The notes under the pieces are model-generated. The model saw nothing but the letters and a program-made list of their open reading frames with translations. It was not told the origin of the DNA and made no database searches. The position numbers and the translations under genes were made by a program. Positions 1 to 7,800 of a stretch of DNA of 64,000 bases are shown here, piece by piece. Each line of letters opens with the position of its first letter. Positions within the stretch are counted from its first letter, which is position 1. Origin of the DNA: Legionella sp. PATHC035. GTDB taxonomy: Bacteria; Pseudomonadota; Gammaproteobacteria; Legionellales; Legionellaceae. The stretch is taken from NCBI RefSeq assembly GCF_026191115.1, contig NZ_JAPHOT010000001.1, positions 2,398,501 to 2,462,500 of the forward strand, given 5' to 3'.

Positions 1-175
1 AAGTCGTATTTTTTTTATGCTCAATTGAATGCTTATATAAAAAAACATTATGGTATATATTAACTCAAATTATGTATTAATACTGTGTTATCATTTTCAA
101 AAGCGAAAGAATGGTTTCTTATGCGACGAACTGTATGAATCATGGAAAGGATGACTCAATCACAGAGGATACATA

Positions 176-1360
176 ATGATAAAATCCAAGATGTCTATTG
201 ATTTAAAATGCGTTGAGGATCTATTCGCAGATAAGCTCACTTACGAAATCTCTCGTGATTATTTAATGGAATTATTAGAGGTCGGTAAATTAAACGTCTG
301 GCAGTGGGATTTGAGCACCAATGAGATTATTGATTTTGGTTATTCCAAATCTTTATCCGTTTTAAACCCAGACAGCGCAGTGGGACATATTGATCATTTT
401 ATAACACGACTTCATCCAGAAGATCGTGAAGAGGTTGCTAATAAATTACTCGAATCTTTCGCCTATTTTGAGGATCATAAGGCGGATTTCAGGATTCAAT
501 CGATGCAAGGGCATTATGAATGGGTATCTGCCCAGAGTCGTTATATTCGCGACGCAGAGAATAATGCGATTAAAATGATCGGGACCTGGCATTTTGTTAC
601 AGAACACAAAAAGAACGAGGAATTAATCAAATTACAGCAGGCAACGCTCGATCGTATCTCAAGATGTTATTTTTCAGGGGAGTCTGCATCTTCATTAGCC
701 CATGAAATCGCTCAACCCATATCAGCCCTAAATTCTTATCTTCTTGGGAGTATTTTACGTTTGCAGCAGGGAGGGAAGGAGGCTGATGAATTTATCAATG
801 TACTTCAAAAGGCACTGGAACAAGTTGAATTAATCAATACGATTATTAAGCGGATGAAAAGTTTTGTTACTCATGGGGAACTCCACTTTGAACGGGTTAA
901 TTTGGCTTTATTAGCCAAACAATCTGTTGTTTTGTCCAAGTTGTATTCCAATTTTTCTGGAACAGTTCAATATGAAGTAGATGAACATGTAACAGAAGTC
1001 TCTTTAGATCGAAATCAAATGCGGCAGGTATTTTTAAACCTTATTAATAATGCATTTGAAGCCATGGCTGATGCACAAACAACGAACCCAATCTTGTTGA
1101 TTCAAATAAAAAATAATGATGCTGAGGTGCTGGTTACCATTAGGGATAATGGTCCAGGAGTGGCACAAACTGTGCTCGATAATCTACTTGCTTCATGTTA
1201 TAGCACCAAAGAATACGGATTAGGTCTTGGCTTAAGCATTTGTAGAAAAATAATTGAAGCCCATGGTGGGAATTTCAAGATAGAAAAAAATCCCTCAGGG
1301 GAGGGGACGATATGTTCTTTTAGGCTGCCTAAGCAAACTTCGGGGCTTTGCAATGAGTAA
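176..1360 (+). CDS. PAS-domain sensor histidine kinase (FixL/DctB-like)
   Basis: Two-component sensor kinase that should autophosphorylate and pass phosphate to the response regulator encoded next to it. No membrane segment is evident, so it is probably cytosolic. A PAS domain of the PAS_3 type covers about residues 35-145 (W-Q-W-D near 42, H-P-E-D at 80-83, Y-E-W-V near 114). The H-box L-A-H-E-I-A-Q-P puts the phosphorylated His at 176. The catalytic domain has the N-box L-N-L-I-N-N-A near 287-293, the G1 box D-N-G-P-G at 324-328 and the G2 box G-L-G-L-G from about 348. The start follows an AGAGGA ribosome binding site. It overlaps the regulator gene by 8 bases, so the two are probably co-translated. 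The kinase assignment is firm; the signal is unknown. Confidence 0.93.
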   Translation: MIKSKMSIDLKCVEDLFADKLTYEISRDYLMELLEVGKLNVWQWDLSTNEIIDFGYSKSLSVLNPDSAVGHIDHFITRLHPEDREEVANKLLESFAYFEDHKADFRIQSMQGHYEWVSAQSRYIRDAENNAIKMIGTWHFVTEHKKNEELIKLQQATLDRISRCYFSGESASSLAHEIAQPISALNSYLLGSILRLQQGGKEADEFINVLQKALEQVELINTIIKRMKSFVTHGELHFERVNLALLAKQSVVLSKLYSNFSGTVQYEVDEHVTEVSLDRNQMRQVFLNLINNAFEAMADAQTTNPILLIQIKNNDAEVLVTIRDNGPGVAQTVLDNLLASCYSTKEYGLGLGLSICRKIIEAHGGNFKIEKNPSGEGTICSFRLPKQTSGLCNE

Positions 1361-1817
1361 AACCATTTATATTGTCGATGATGATGAGAATGTATTACGT
1401 GCTTTGAAATGGCTTTTTGAGTCTATGAACTTTGAAGTGAAAACTTATTTGAATGCAAAAACTTTTCTGGAACAATATAATCCGGCTCATACAGGCTGTT
1501 TGATTACGGATGTGCGAATGCCGGACATGGATGGATTAGAGCTATTTGAACGATTAAAACGGCAAAACAGCTTACTTAAGGTTATTATGATCACCGCCTA
1601 TGGAGACATACCTATGGCTGTTAAAGCGATAAAAGCAGGGGCGATTGATTTTATAACCAAGCCTATAAATGAAAGTGATTTATTAAAGCTGATTAAAAAA
1701 TGCCTTGAGCATTACCCAAACCTTACCACAAATGCCATGAGCAAATATGAGCTTTTAAGCGAAAAAGAGCTGCAAGCCCTCGAACTCATTTGGACTAATA
1801 GCTCAACAAAGCTCTGA
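1353..1817 (+). CDS. FixJ-like response regulator, truncated in the HTH domain
   Basis: Receiver domain of a two-component regulator, partner of the overlapping histidine kinase. The acidic pocket is D-D-D at 9-11, the phospho-acceptor is Asp53 in T-D-V-R-M-P-D-M-D-G, with conserved Thr81 and Lys103. FixJ/NarL-family regulators are usually about 200 residues with a C-terminal LuxR-type helix-turn-helix. This protein stops at 154, just after a segment (L-S-E-K-E-L-Q-A-L-E-L-I) matching the first helix of such a domain. The rest of the HTH is absent, and the last 23 bases overlap the end of the convergent GST-like gene. It may act as a receiver-only protein or be a decaying gene. The receiver call is sure; its function without DNA binding is not. 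Confidence 0.88.
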   Translation: MSKTIYIVDDDENVLRALKWLFESMNFEVKTYLNAKTFLEQYNPAHTGCLITDVRMPDMDGLELFERLKRQNSLLKVIMITAYGDIPMAVKAIKAGAIDFITKPINESDLLKLIKKCLEHYPNLTTNAMSKYELLSEKELQALELIWTNSSTKL

Positions 1818-2484
1818 TTCGATGGGTATAATCACTTAGAGCGGTTTGCTTCATAAATTCCTTTAACGGCGTATCGATATCAAAATAAACGATATTGGCT
1901 AAAAATCCATAACAACATGCATCCAAAGCATGGATAGTAGTACCGAATATATACTCATTAGCTCCTAAAATATGATGAATTGCCTGCAAATCCTCAATAC
2001 CTGATTGATACACCTCCTTGCTGGAGTATCTGCCAATCCCTTGATAATGATATTTCTCAATATTGTATTTTCTTACCTTTTCAAGATAGGTTTCGGACAA
2101 CTCAGGACGCTGTTTTAAGAATTCCGCTTTGAATAAAGGCCAAAATTGATCATCTTGCCAACGCGAATAGGACATAACCCAATACAAATGATAGTCTAAA
2201 ATGCGATTAACTAAAAAATGAGTATTTTTTTGTTCTGATGTTAAATGTTGATCCAAGTTAACGTATTTTTGTGAAAGATAATGCAGTATGTTGTTACTGT
2301 CTGTAATGATGCGTCCTGCATCATCCAGATAAGGTAACTGTCCTCGGGGTGCATTCTGGGTATTAACAATATGTTCGTGCTGATACTCTATTTGGGCTAA
2401 TCGAAGAAAGGTATCCACTTTCAATCCAAACGGATTATTATCGGGTAAGCCAAAGAGTTCTGGGTAGGAATACAAAATTATCAT
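1795..2484 (-). CDS. Glutathione S-transferase fold protein (metaxin/FAXC-like)
   Basis: Soluble GST-like protein of 229 residues. The N-terminal thioredoxin-like half carries the usual pattern of a substrate strand, a P-R-G-Q-L-P-Y loop with the cis-proline, and D-S-N-N-I-L-H-Y-L, where Asp-Ser would contact the gamma-glutamyl group. The helical C-terminal half has D-A-C-C-Y-G-F near its end. The spacing and wording fit the metaxin/failed-axon-connections branch more than classical detoxifying GSTs. The reaction is unknown. It is convergent with, and its 3' end overlaps, the truncated response regulator gene, which suggests a deletion joined the two. Confidence 0.75.
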   Translation of the reverse strand: MIILYSYPELFGLPDNNPFGLKVDTFLRLAQIEYQHEHIVNTQNAPRGQLPYLDDAGRIITDSNNILHYLSQKYVNLDQHLTSEQKNTHFLVNRILDYHLYWVMSYSRWQDDQFWPLFKAEFLKQRPELSETYLEKVRKYNIEKYHYQGIGRYSSKEVYQSGIEDLQAIHHILGANEYIFGTTIHALDACCYGFLANIVYFDIDTPLKEFMKQTALSDYTHRIRALLSY

Positions 2485-2817
2485 AGAAAATCACCTTTTA
2501 TTCATGAGGTGGAGCACTAAATGAGGTTAATCCCTTCTCCTAAAAATGGAATAGGAGCGATTTTTTCGAAGCGGCACATCATCCTCATGCCACTGTCCCT
2601 TAGCATACAATTTTTCTACTGCTGGAAAAAGTAGCGAGTTATATTTAGATTATTTTCGCCTGATTTTACTCCTATTTAACAAAACAAAAGCATTTTTTTA
2701 CAAATTGCATCCACGACTTAATGTTTGTTTAATAAATAACCAGTATCATATACAAGTTATTCCCTAATTTTGCCATAGAAGAGCAAATAAGCCAGTAATA
2801 TAGGGGGAGATTACTGT
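2485..2817. other. Intergenic region without a recognised gene
   Basis: This 333-base AT-rich gap separates the GST-like gene from the membrane/coiled-coil gene; both are transcribed away from it, so it should hold two divergent promoters. A G-rich Shine-Dalgarno (GGGGGAGA) sits just before the start at 2818. I see no RNA gene, repeat or convincing promoter. Confidence 0.5.
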
Positions 2818-4104
2818 ATGACAATTGAACTGAGTCCAAACAGCCAAGAGCTGATTAAAAAATTAAGTGCAAGCAACCTTGATCGCACTTCGTTGTTGCA
2901 AAAAAGCACAACAACCATTGAAATACCGGATTTGTTAGGTTGGTTTGCACTGACCACTAAAACCAAAACTACTGATGAAGCATTTTTTTTAATTGCTTCA
3001 TTGAAAGCCTCTCTTTTAAAAGATCTGCATAATTTCCTTAATCCTGCTGGACAAAAGGATGATGAAAATAAAAAATCAGATATGTCTGCAACTGTCAAAT
3101 ATGGGTTATTAGCTCTTGCAGGAACAATTTATTTTGGTTGTGAAGGATTTGATGGCGTTACCGCATTTATGGGGATGTTTTCAGCGATTCCTTCGCTTGC
3201 TCTTTTTGCTGTGGGAATTTTGTTTTCAATCCTTTCCATGATTGTTTTTTATAGCTTTGACTTAGTGGAAATTTCCAAAAACTTAGGTATAAAATCTTCA
3301 GATACCCCTCAATTGCTTGATATGTTACTGGAGCAATTAAAACAAATAAAAGCCATTAGGGCCCGTCTGCAAGGGATTGGAAATAAAACTAAGGGACAAT
3401 TAAGTGAAGATCTTGAAATCGCAAGGATGTTGCTTCAACAACTTTTGGATATAAAAGAAGCTGGAGATCAGCTTAATGCTGCGTTAGACAATCCTTACTT
3501 AAAAGCTGGGAAATACATCACTGCGGGTGTTGCCGGTTTTCTCTTTTTTAGTGGAGGCCTTTTTGCGGGTCAAACTGTGGCTACGGCGATTGCAGGTTTA
3601 TTTGTTGCTTCGGTAGTTGGAACAGCATGGCCTCTTGCTATTTTTGCTGTGGGTATTCTTGTTGGTTTAGGGGCGCTGAGTGTTTATTGGTATGTTGAAC
3701 GTCCAAAAATCGAGAATCTGATCAGCCGTTGGCTGGGACTGGACAAAGAAAAAATTGATGAGTTACGCAACTCTGAGGTTCTTAATGAAGAAACCGCGAA
3801 TCTAAACCACTTAATCAAAGATCTTAATTTCGGTATTGCTCAATTGGAGAAAAGCGAAGCAGATCAATTGACGATACAAAAATCGGAAAAAGAGGCATCA
3901 CGAGTGCCGGAGTTGGAAAAAGAAATAGCTCGTTTAAAGGGGGAAGTGAAGCTACAGCAATACATAAGTTCTAAAAAAGAAGACCACTCATCATCAGCGC
4001 TTCAATCACACTCTCATTTTAGTAATCTTAGAAGAACACGATCTGTAAATGATCTGCACCACATGGATGATGCATATTCTTCTCAATACAATCAACAGCT
4101 GTAA
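2818..4104 (+). CDS. Orphan membrane protein with C-terminal coiled coil
   Basis: No family recognised. The 428-residue protein has an N-terminal soluble part (about 1-95), a hydrophobic pair around 97-145, a charged helical stretch (about 150-235), a second hydrophobic pair around 236-290, and a Glu/Lys-rich coiled coil around 300-385. The tail is Ser/His-rich and contains R-R-T-R-S. Two hairpin-like membrane insertions with cytosolic helical arms are common among Legionella Dot/Icm substrates that sit on host membranes, but no enzymatic motif is visible. A strong GGGGGAGA ribosome binding site supports the ATG. It is monocistronic and is followed by a hairpin at 4288-4318. Effector status is a guess; the coding call is solid. 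Confidence 0.8.
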   Translation: MTIELSPNSQELIKKLSASNLDRTSLLQKSTTTIEIPDLLGWFALTTKTKTTDEAFFLIASLKASLLKDLHNFLNPAGQKDDENKKSDMSATVKYGLLALAGTIYFGCEGFDGVTAFMGMFSAIPSLALFAVGILFSILSMIVFYSFDLVEISKNLGIKSSDTPQLLDMLLEQLKQIKAIRARLQGIGNKTKGQLSEDLEIARMLLQQLLDIKEAGDQLNAALDNPYLKAGKYITAGVAGFLFFSGGLFAGQTVATAIAGLFVASVVGTAWPLAIFAVGILVGLGALSVYWYVERPKIENLISRWLGLDKEKIDELRNSEVLNEETANLNHLIKDLNFGIAQLEKSEADQLTIQKSEKEASRVPELEKEIARLKGEVKLQQYISSKKEDHSSSALQSHSHFSNLRRTRSVNDLHHMDDAYSSQYNQQL

Positions 4105-4287
4105 GGAAAGAGATCAGGGTAAGGAAAATATTGGTATATTGGCCCTCGCCTGAGCAAGAAATTTGGATTGGGAGTTATATTTAAACGCGGGATAGGGTAT
4201 GCCTTGAACAATTTTTGTTATCCATATCGAATAGGGCTATAGTCATGTGATAAGAACAATTTATAATGGCAGAGATTTATTCTATTT

Positions 4288-4318
4288 ACATTGGGCGTGT
4301 TGACAACACACCCAATGT
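4288..4318. terminator. Perfect-length 15-bp hairpin between convergent genes
   Basis: Two 15-base arms (ACATTGGGCGTGTTG and its complement with one G-T-type mismatch) are separated by a single base. The hairpin lies between the converging ends of the membrane/coiled-coil gene and the first phospholipase gene. No clear T-run follows on either side, so it may be a weak bidirectional terminator or an mRNA 3'-end stabiliser. Confidence 0.5.
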
Positions 4319-4329
4319 ATAACCTTGAT

Positions 4330-5940
4330 TTAGAGCGAAGAACTTAAAGTTGTTTCTGCATCTAAAATCAGTTCTTGCTCCAACGGATGACCTTGTTTAC
4401 CCGAAGCAGTCAATAAGCCATTTTTGACGAGCCCCTGCATGACCACCTGATCACTTGCAGGTTGTTGCCAAACTGGAATCACGACAGGCTTTTGGACGAG
4501 TACGGTTGGTGGTTGCGGTACTGGCTTTCTCCCTGGATTGAGTTTACTTTCTTCTGCCTCCAGCAATTTCAATTGCTCTGCACTAAGTGGTTGAACTTGG
4601 CTGCTGTAGAAGGGGAGTACGCGAAGTTTGAACACCAATAAAAATGCCTCCAGTTTACTGCTTAATTCAGTATATCCATGACTCAAGGGATCATTAAAGG
4701 TTGTCCGCAATTGAGACGGAGATAAGATATCAATGTGATTGAGATCGGTACGATAATAAATTTTTTGATCTTTTCCTAACACAAGCAGTGGTTGGGGTTG
4801 GCGATAGTGATAATCAACATCCGGCATTTGCTCTAGGCCACCGTATTCTGTTTGCCTAGGAAGTTCATAGCCTTTAAATACCTCATGCAGATCGTGCAAT
4901 GAACACGCCATTCCTGCCAAACAGGCTTGCTTATTAAAATAATTATTTGCAACATCAAAATCACCATCGCCTCCTGCTTTAACAGGGGGCTCGCTGCTAT
5001 CGGGCGTTGGATCATAGGCGCGTTTGGTGTAGACGGTTACCCGGTTTAACTCATCGTGTAAATTATTGACTAAAATACTGCCCCAAACTCCGAAACGTTT
5101 AGGAAGTAGGTCACGTAAGTCACCCACGAAGGCAATATGCCCTGCAGCAAAGTGATCGGTATAATAGTGGAAACAAAAAAATTCCATTCCCAAAGCCAAA
5201 GCCTGATACCGATAGGCTATATCTTGCAAGGTATCACGATTTAGCCCCTCAGGTGTCTGCTCGATAATCTTGAGTAATTCATTGAATTCACTATCTTCTG
5301 ATTGATATTCTGAATCAGCCAGCAATTGAGTGAGCTCATAATAAATACGTGCATATCGAAGTGCTATATGATGGCCTATAGTGTATACACGCACTGACCA
5401 TGGAGTAAAATGGGATAAATTTCTATTCAAAATTTCACTATAATTTTTTACCCTCAGGGCAAACATCAGTTGTTGTACATAGAAATTGAGTGTACTTGAA
5501 AATGGGATGTAGTTGGCATTATTTATTTTATATATAGTATCTATATCGCTTTGATCTACGTTGTCATTTGCCAGACGTTTATAAGAGCAAATTAACTTTT
5601 GCTCCTCGCTTTCGCTAACCGGCTCTTTAATTAAATATTTTCCTAATGTTTCACACGTGCCTGTACTATCATAACTTCGGGGGCTAGCATTATATGCAGC
5701 AATACTCGGTAAATTAAGCGATACTTCTCGACCACCAAAATAGTCTCCCGACATGGCCACAATGTTACCCGGTGTGAGATTTAACCCGACAGATTGGGGA
5801 AGGCCAAGTTCGTTAAACCCTTGCACCTGAAGATGTAAGCCCCCCTGCTTATCAATAGTGACATAGGGATTGTTTTTTAAGACCTCCCAATCGAGAAAAC
5901 GTAATGCATCGCCCAGTTCCGTATGTTCTTTTGTATTCAT
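4330..5940 (-). CDS. Zinc-dependent phospholipase C family protein (PlcA/B/C-like), paralogue 1
   Basis: Predicted Zn2+ metallophospholipase C of the Pseudomonas fluorescens / Legionella PlcA-PlcB-PlcC (CegC1) group, cleaving phospholipid head groups. Visible motifs, numbered from the ATG: S-G-D-Y-F at 65-69, S-H-F-T-P-W-S near 176-182, G-H at 189-190, the core H-Y-Y-T-D-H-F-A-A-G-H at 258-268, L-H-D-E at 294-297 and G-G-D-G-D at 323-327. These His and Asp residues match the metal ligands of the family. No signal peptide is seen, which in Legionella fits type IV rather than type II export. I start at the ATG at 5940, 7 bases after GGAG, rather than the TTG 6 bases upstream. It is a paralogue of the gene at 7801. 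Its C-terminal ~70 residues are Pro/Gln-rich. Confidence 0.78.
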   Translation of the reverse strand: MNTKEHTELGDALRFLDWEVLKNNPYVTIDKQGGLHLQVQGFNELGLPQSVGLNLTPGNIVAMSGDYFGGREVSLNLPSIAAYNASPRSYDSTGTCETLGKYLIKEPVSESEEQKLICSYKRLANDNVDQSDIDTIYKINNANYIPFSSTLNFYVQQLMFALRVKNYSEILNRNLSHFTPWSVRVYTIGHHIALRYARIYYELTQLLADSEYQSEDSEFNELLKIIEQTPEGLNRDTLQDIAYRYQALALGMEFFCFHYYTDHFAAGHIAFVGDLRDLLPKRFGVWGSILVNNLHDELNRVTVYTKRAYDPTPDSSEPPVKAGGDGDFDVANNYFNKQACLAGMACSLHDLHEVFKGYELPRQTEYGGLEQMPDVDYHYRQPQPLLVLGKDQKIYYRTDLNHIDILSPSQLRTTFNDPLSHGYTELSSKLEAFLLVFKLRVLPFYSSQVQPLSAEQLKLLEAEESKLNPGRKPVPQPPTVLVQKPVVIPVWQQPASDQVVMQGLVKNGLLTASGKQGHPLEQELILDAETTLSSSL

Positions 5941-6185
5941 AAGCAAGCTCCATTTTTCTTATTTTTAGTACACTCCAAAAATTATCAATTACTAAATGCT
6001 ATGCCAGCATGATGTTCAGAAATAAGGGGAAAAAATTTAACTATAGAAGTGAACTATAAAATCTTCAAATAAAGTAAGACTCACTTGGAAGAAAATGAAT
6101 TCGCGATCCTTCAAATGTGGATTTTTCTTTTTTGGGCGAGGGGGCTTTTTCACTTCTATAATTAAAAAAAGAGCCGCTTGAGAAA

Positions 6186-7229
6186 ATGATGACTGACGAA
6201 AAAAAAGAATCATTAGGATTATTTCGTAACACCCTATTTTCGACCTCGGAACAAAGTACCGCCTCCTCTAAAGATCGCAGCAAAGATTTTGATGCAACGA
6301 AACAGACTCAATGGATTCACCTGAGCAAAAGCATTATTGATGAGTTAGGGAAAAAAATATCCTCTTTTCCGCAAATACCTCCCGTAGTCCATCAAGATAT
6401 TCATTGTCCTCCCGAGATGTTTCTGTCCCGTGTAGGTTGTACTTATGCCTGGTTGGCCGATAAACGTCGCGAAGTCGCTAAGATGTTAAAACAAGGCCCG
6501 TTTCGACATCAATTTGGGTTGATTAATAAAGCAGGTTTTGTATCAACAGACCAGTTTAACTTGACTCGCGATCTACCTACCCAAAAAAATCTAGTATACA
6601 AGCACCTCATGGATTTAATTCATCATAACCAGGAGCATGTTGAGGTAATTGGGCAACAAATAGAAAACGGTACAAAATATGCGATTAGGATCAAATTAAC
6701 CCCTGTGGAATGTGAGCGAGTACATCAAAAAAATGCAGAGTCACCATTTCCATTCATCGAAGACGATGTGATTCTTACGATTACTTTTGAGGACTACGGT
6801 GAAGAGGATAGCAGAACATCACTTGTCGTCGATCATCGTCCTACTCCGTTTAATCAAAATTATCGTGATCGATCCAGTTATTTTCAGGTGCAATTCGAAT
6901 TAATTGAGCCCTATTTTCAAGCTTGCTGTGATTGGGATTCGAGTCAAGACATTAAGGAGTTTTTAATTAATGCAGGAAAACTTGCCTATCGCCTGGCTCA
7001 ATTACAACCCGTTGGCCGAGGAAATTCAGCAATTGTTGAATGGATGATCCGAGGGCTTGCCAAAGAAAAGAATATTGAGTTAGGACCTTTTAATCATGAT
7101 GAATTGGGATGGGATTTTAAAGCGTTCTTTACCCCAGATATCAATGTGTACGCTGATTGGTTTTCTGAAAAAGCGTTTAGCAGGCCGGAATTAGTAGGCA
7201 GCGCAAGTGTAACACCCAAAATATTATAA
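6186..7229 (+). CDS. Orphan protein with a P-x-x-R-G-N-S-A-x-x-E motif
   Basis: Not recognised with confidence. It is a 347-residue soluble protein without signal peptide. The first 45 residues are polar and probably disordered (many Ser, Lys, Asp). The C-terminal third has a helical stretch with L-Q-P-V-G-R-G-N-S-A-I-V-E-W-M (about 276-290), followed by G-W-D-F-K-A-F-F-T-P-D and Y-A-D-W-F. A conserved-looking R-G-N-S in a helix-loop context is vaguely reminiscent of the active loop of Fic/Fido-fold proteins, but the diagnostic Fic His is missing, so this is only a lead. It lies between two phospholipase C paralogues and next to a pseudogene, in what looks like an accessory block. Confidence 0.72.
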   Translation: MMTDEKKESLGLFRNTLFSTSEQSTASSKDRSKDFDATKQTQWIHLSKSIIDELGKKISSFPQIPPVVHQDIHCPPEMFLSRVGCTYAWLADKRREVAKMLKQGPFRHQFGLINKAGFVSTDQFNLTRDLPTQKNLVYKHLMDLIHHNQEHVEVIGQQIENGTKYAIRIKLTPVECERVHQKNAESPFPFIEDDVILTITFEDYGEEDSRTSLVVDHRPTPFNQNYRDRSSYFQVQFELIEPYFQACCDWDSSQDIKEFLINAGKLAYRLAQLQPVGRGNSAIVEWMIRGLAKEKNIELGPFNHDELGWDFKAFFTPDINVYADWFSEKAFSRPELVGSASVTPKIL

Positions 7230-7276
7230 GATTCTGGTTTAAAGCATTCATCAACAACTCAAAGAAAAGTTAACTT

Positions 7277-7662
7277 ATGTTATTTTCGATAATTTGCAAA
7301 TTTTCGAAAATAATTAATGAAACGGGTAATTATTATCATGACTTGATTGCTCATGATTTAAAGTCCATGGATATCCAATGCGATCAATTCGTTAATCCAC
7401 TCGCCGAACCGTGGAACACAGCTTATCACAGATGGCATGAACAAATTGCTCAACAATGATTGCACAATAAGGGAATGGTCTTATTAAAAGAAAAGAAGCC
7501 ATGGGTTGAAAAGAATCAGCGCTATTTGAACGGATATTGGCTCTAAGGCAATTGCCCATTGTGTTTTGAAAAAACAGCAAGTTATTTTGTGAATGTTGTG
7601 GGGTGCATTTTCGTCCCGAAGAAATGATTTGCGGGACTCATTTAGTAGCAAGGGAAGTTTGA
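7277..7662 (+). pseudogene. Decayed methionyl-tRNA synthetase-like gene fragment
   Basis: The frame from 7277 reads through Y-Y-H-D-L-I-A-H-D-L, then P-L-A-E-P-W-N-T-A-Y-H-R-W-H-E-Q, hits TGA at 7457, continues coherently, hits TAA at 7544, and goes on with G-N-C-P-L-C-F-E-K. A shift to the third frame near 7575-7587 gives C-E-C-C-G-V-H-F-R-P-E-E-M-I until TGA at 7660. The C-x-x-C ... C-x-x-C-G pattern followed by a P-x-E/D-[LM]-I motif is the zinc-binding insertion of MetRS, and the preceding text matches the connective region before it. The N-terminal catalytic HIGH region and the C-terminal half are missing. Three independent lesions and both truncations make this a relic. Confidence 0.62.
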
Positions 7663-7800
7663 GTTCACCTGTTCATTTTCTTTCAGACATGCATAGGTCA
7701 TTTTGTAGTTAATTAAAAAGCAAGCTGGTAACCCAATTAAGGCTCCTTTAATCTTTATTGAGTATAATTATGTTAAATTTATTATCATGATGTTGTTTTT

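Noticed and set aside
1800..1860. Frameshift explanation for the short response regulator
   Set aside because: Neither alternative frame after the stop reads as the remaining LuxR-type helices; the sequence belongs to the convergent gene, so a deletion is the better explanation.
7663..7800. PmrA-type regulatory element upstream of the second phospholipase gene
   Set aside because: TTAA-containing words occur, but no properly spaced tandem repeat; AT-rich background explains them.
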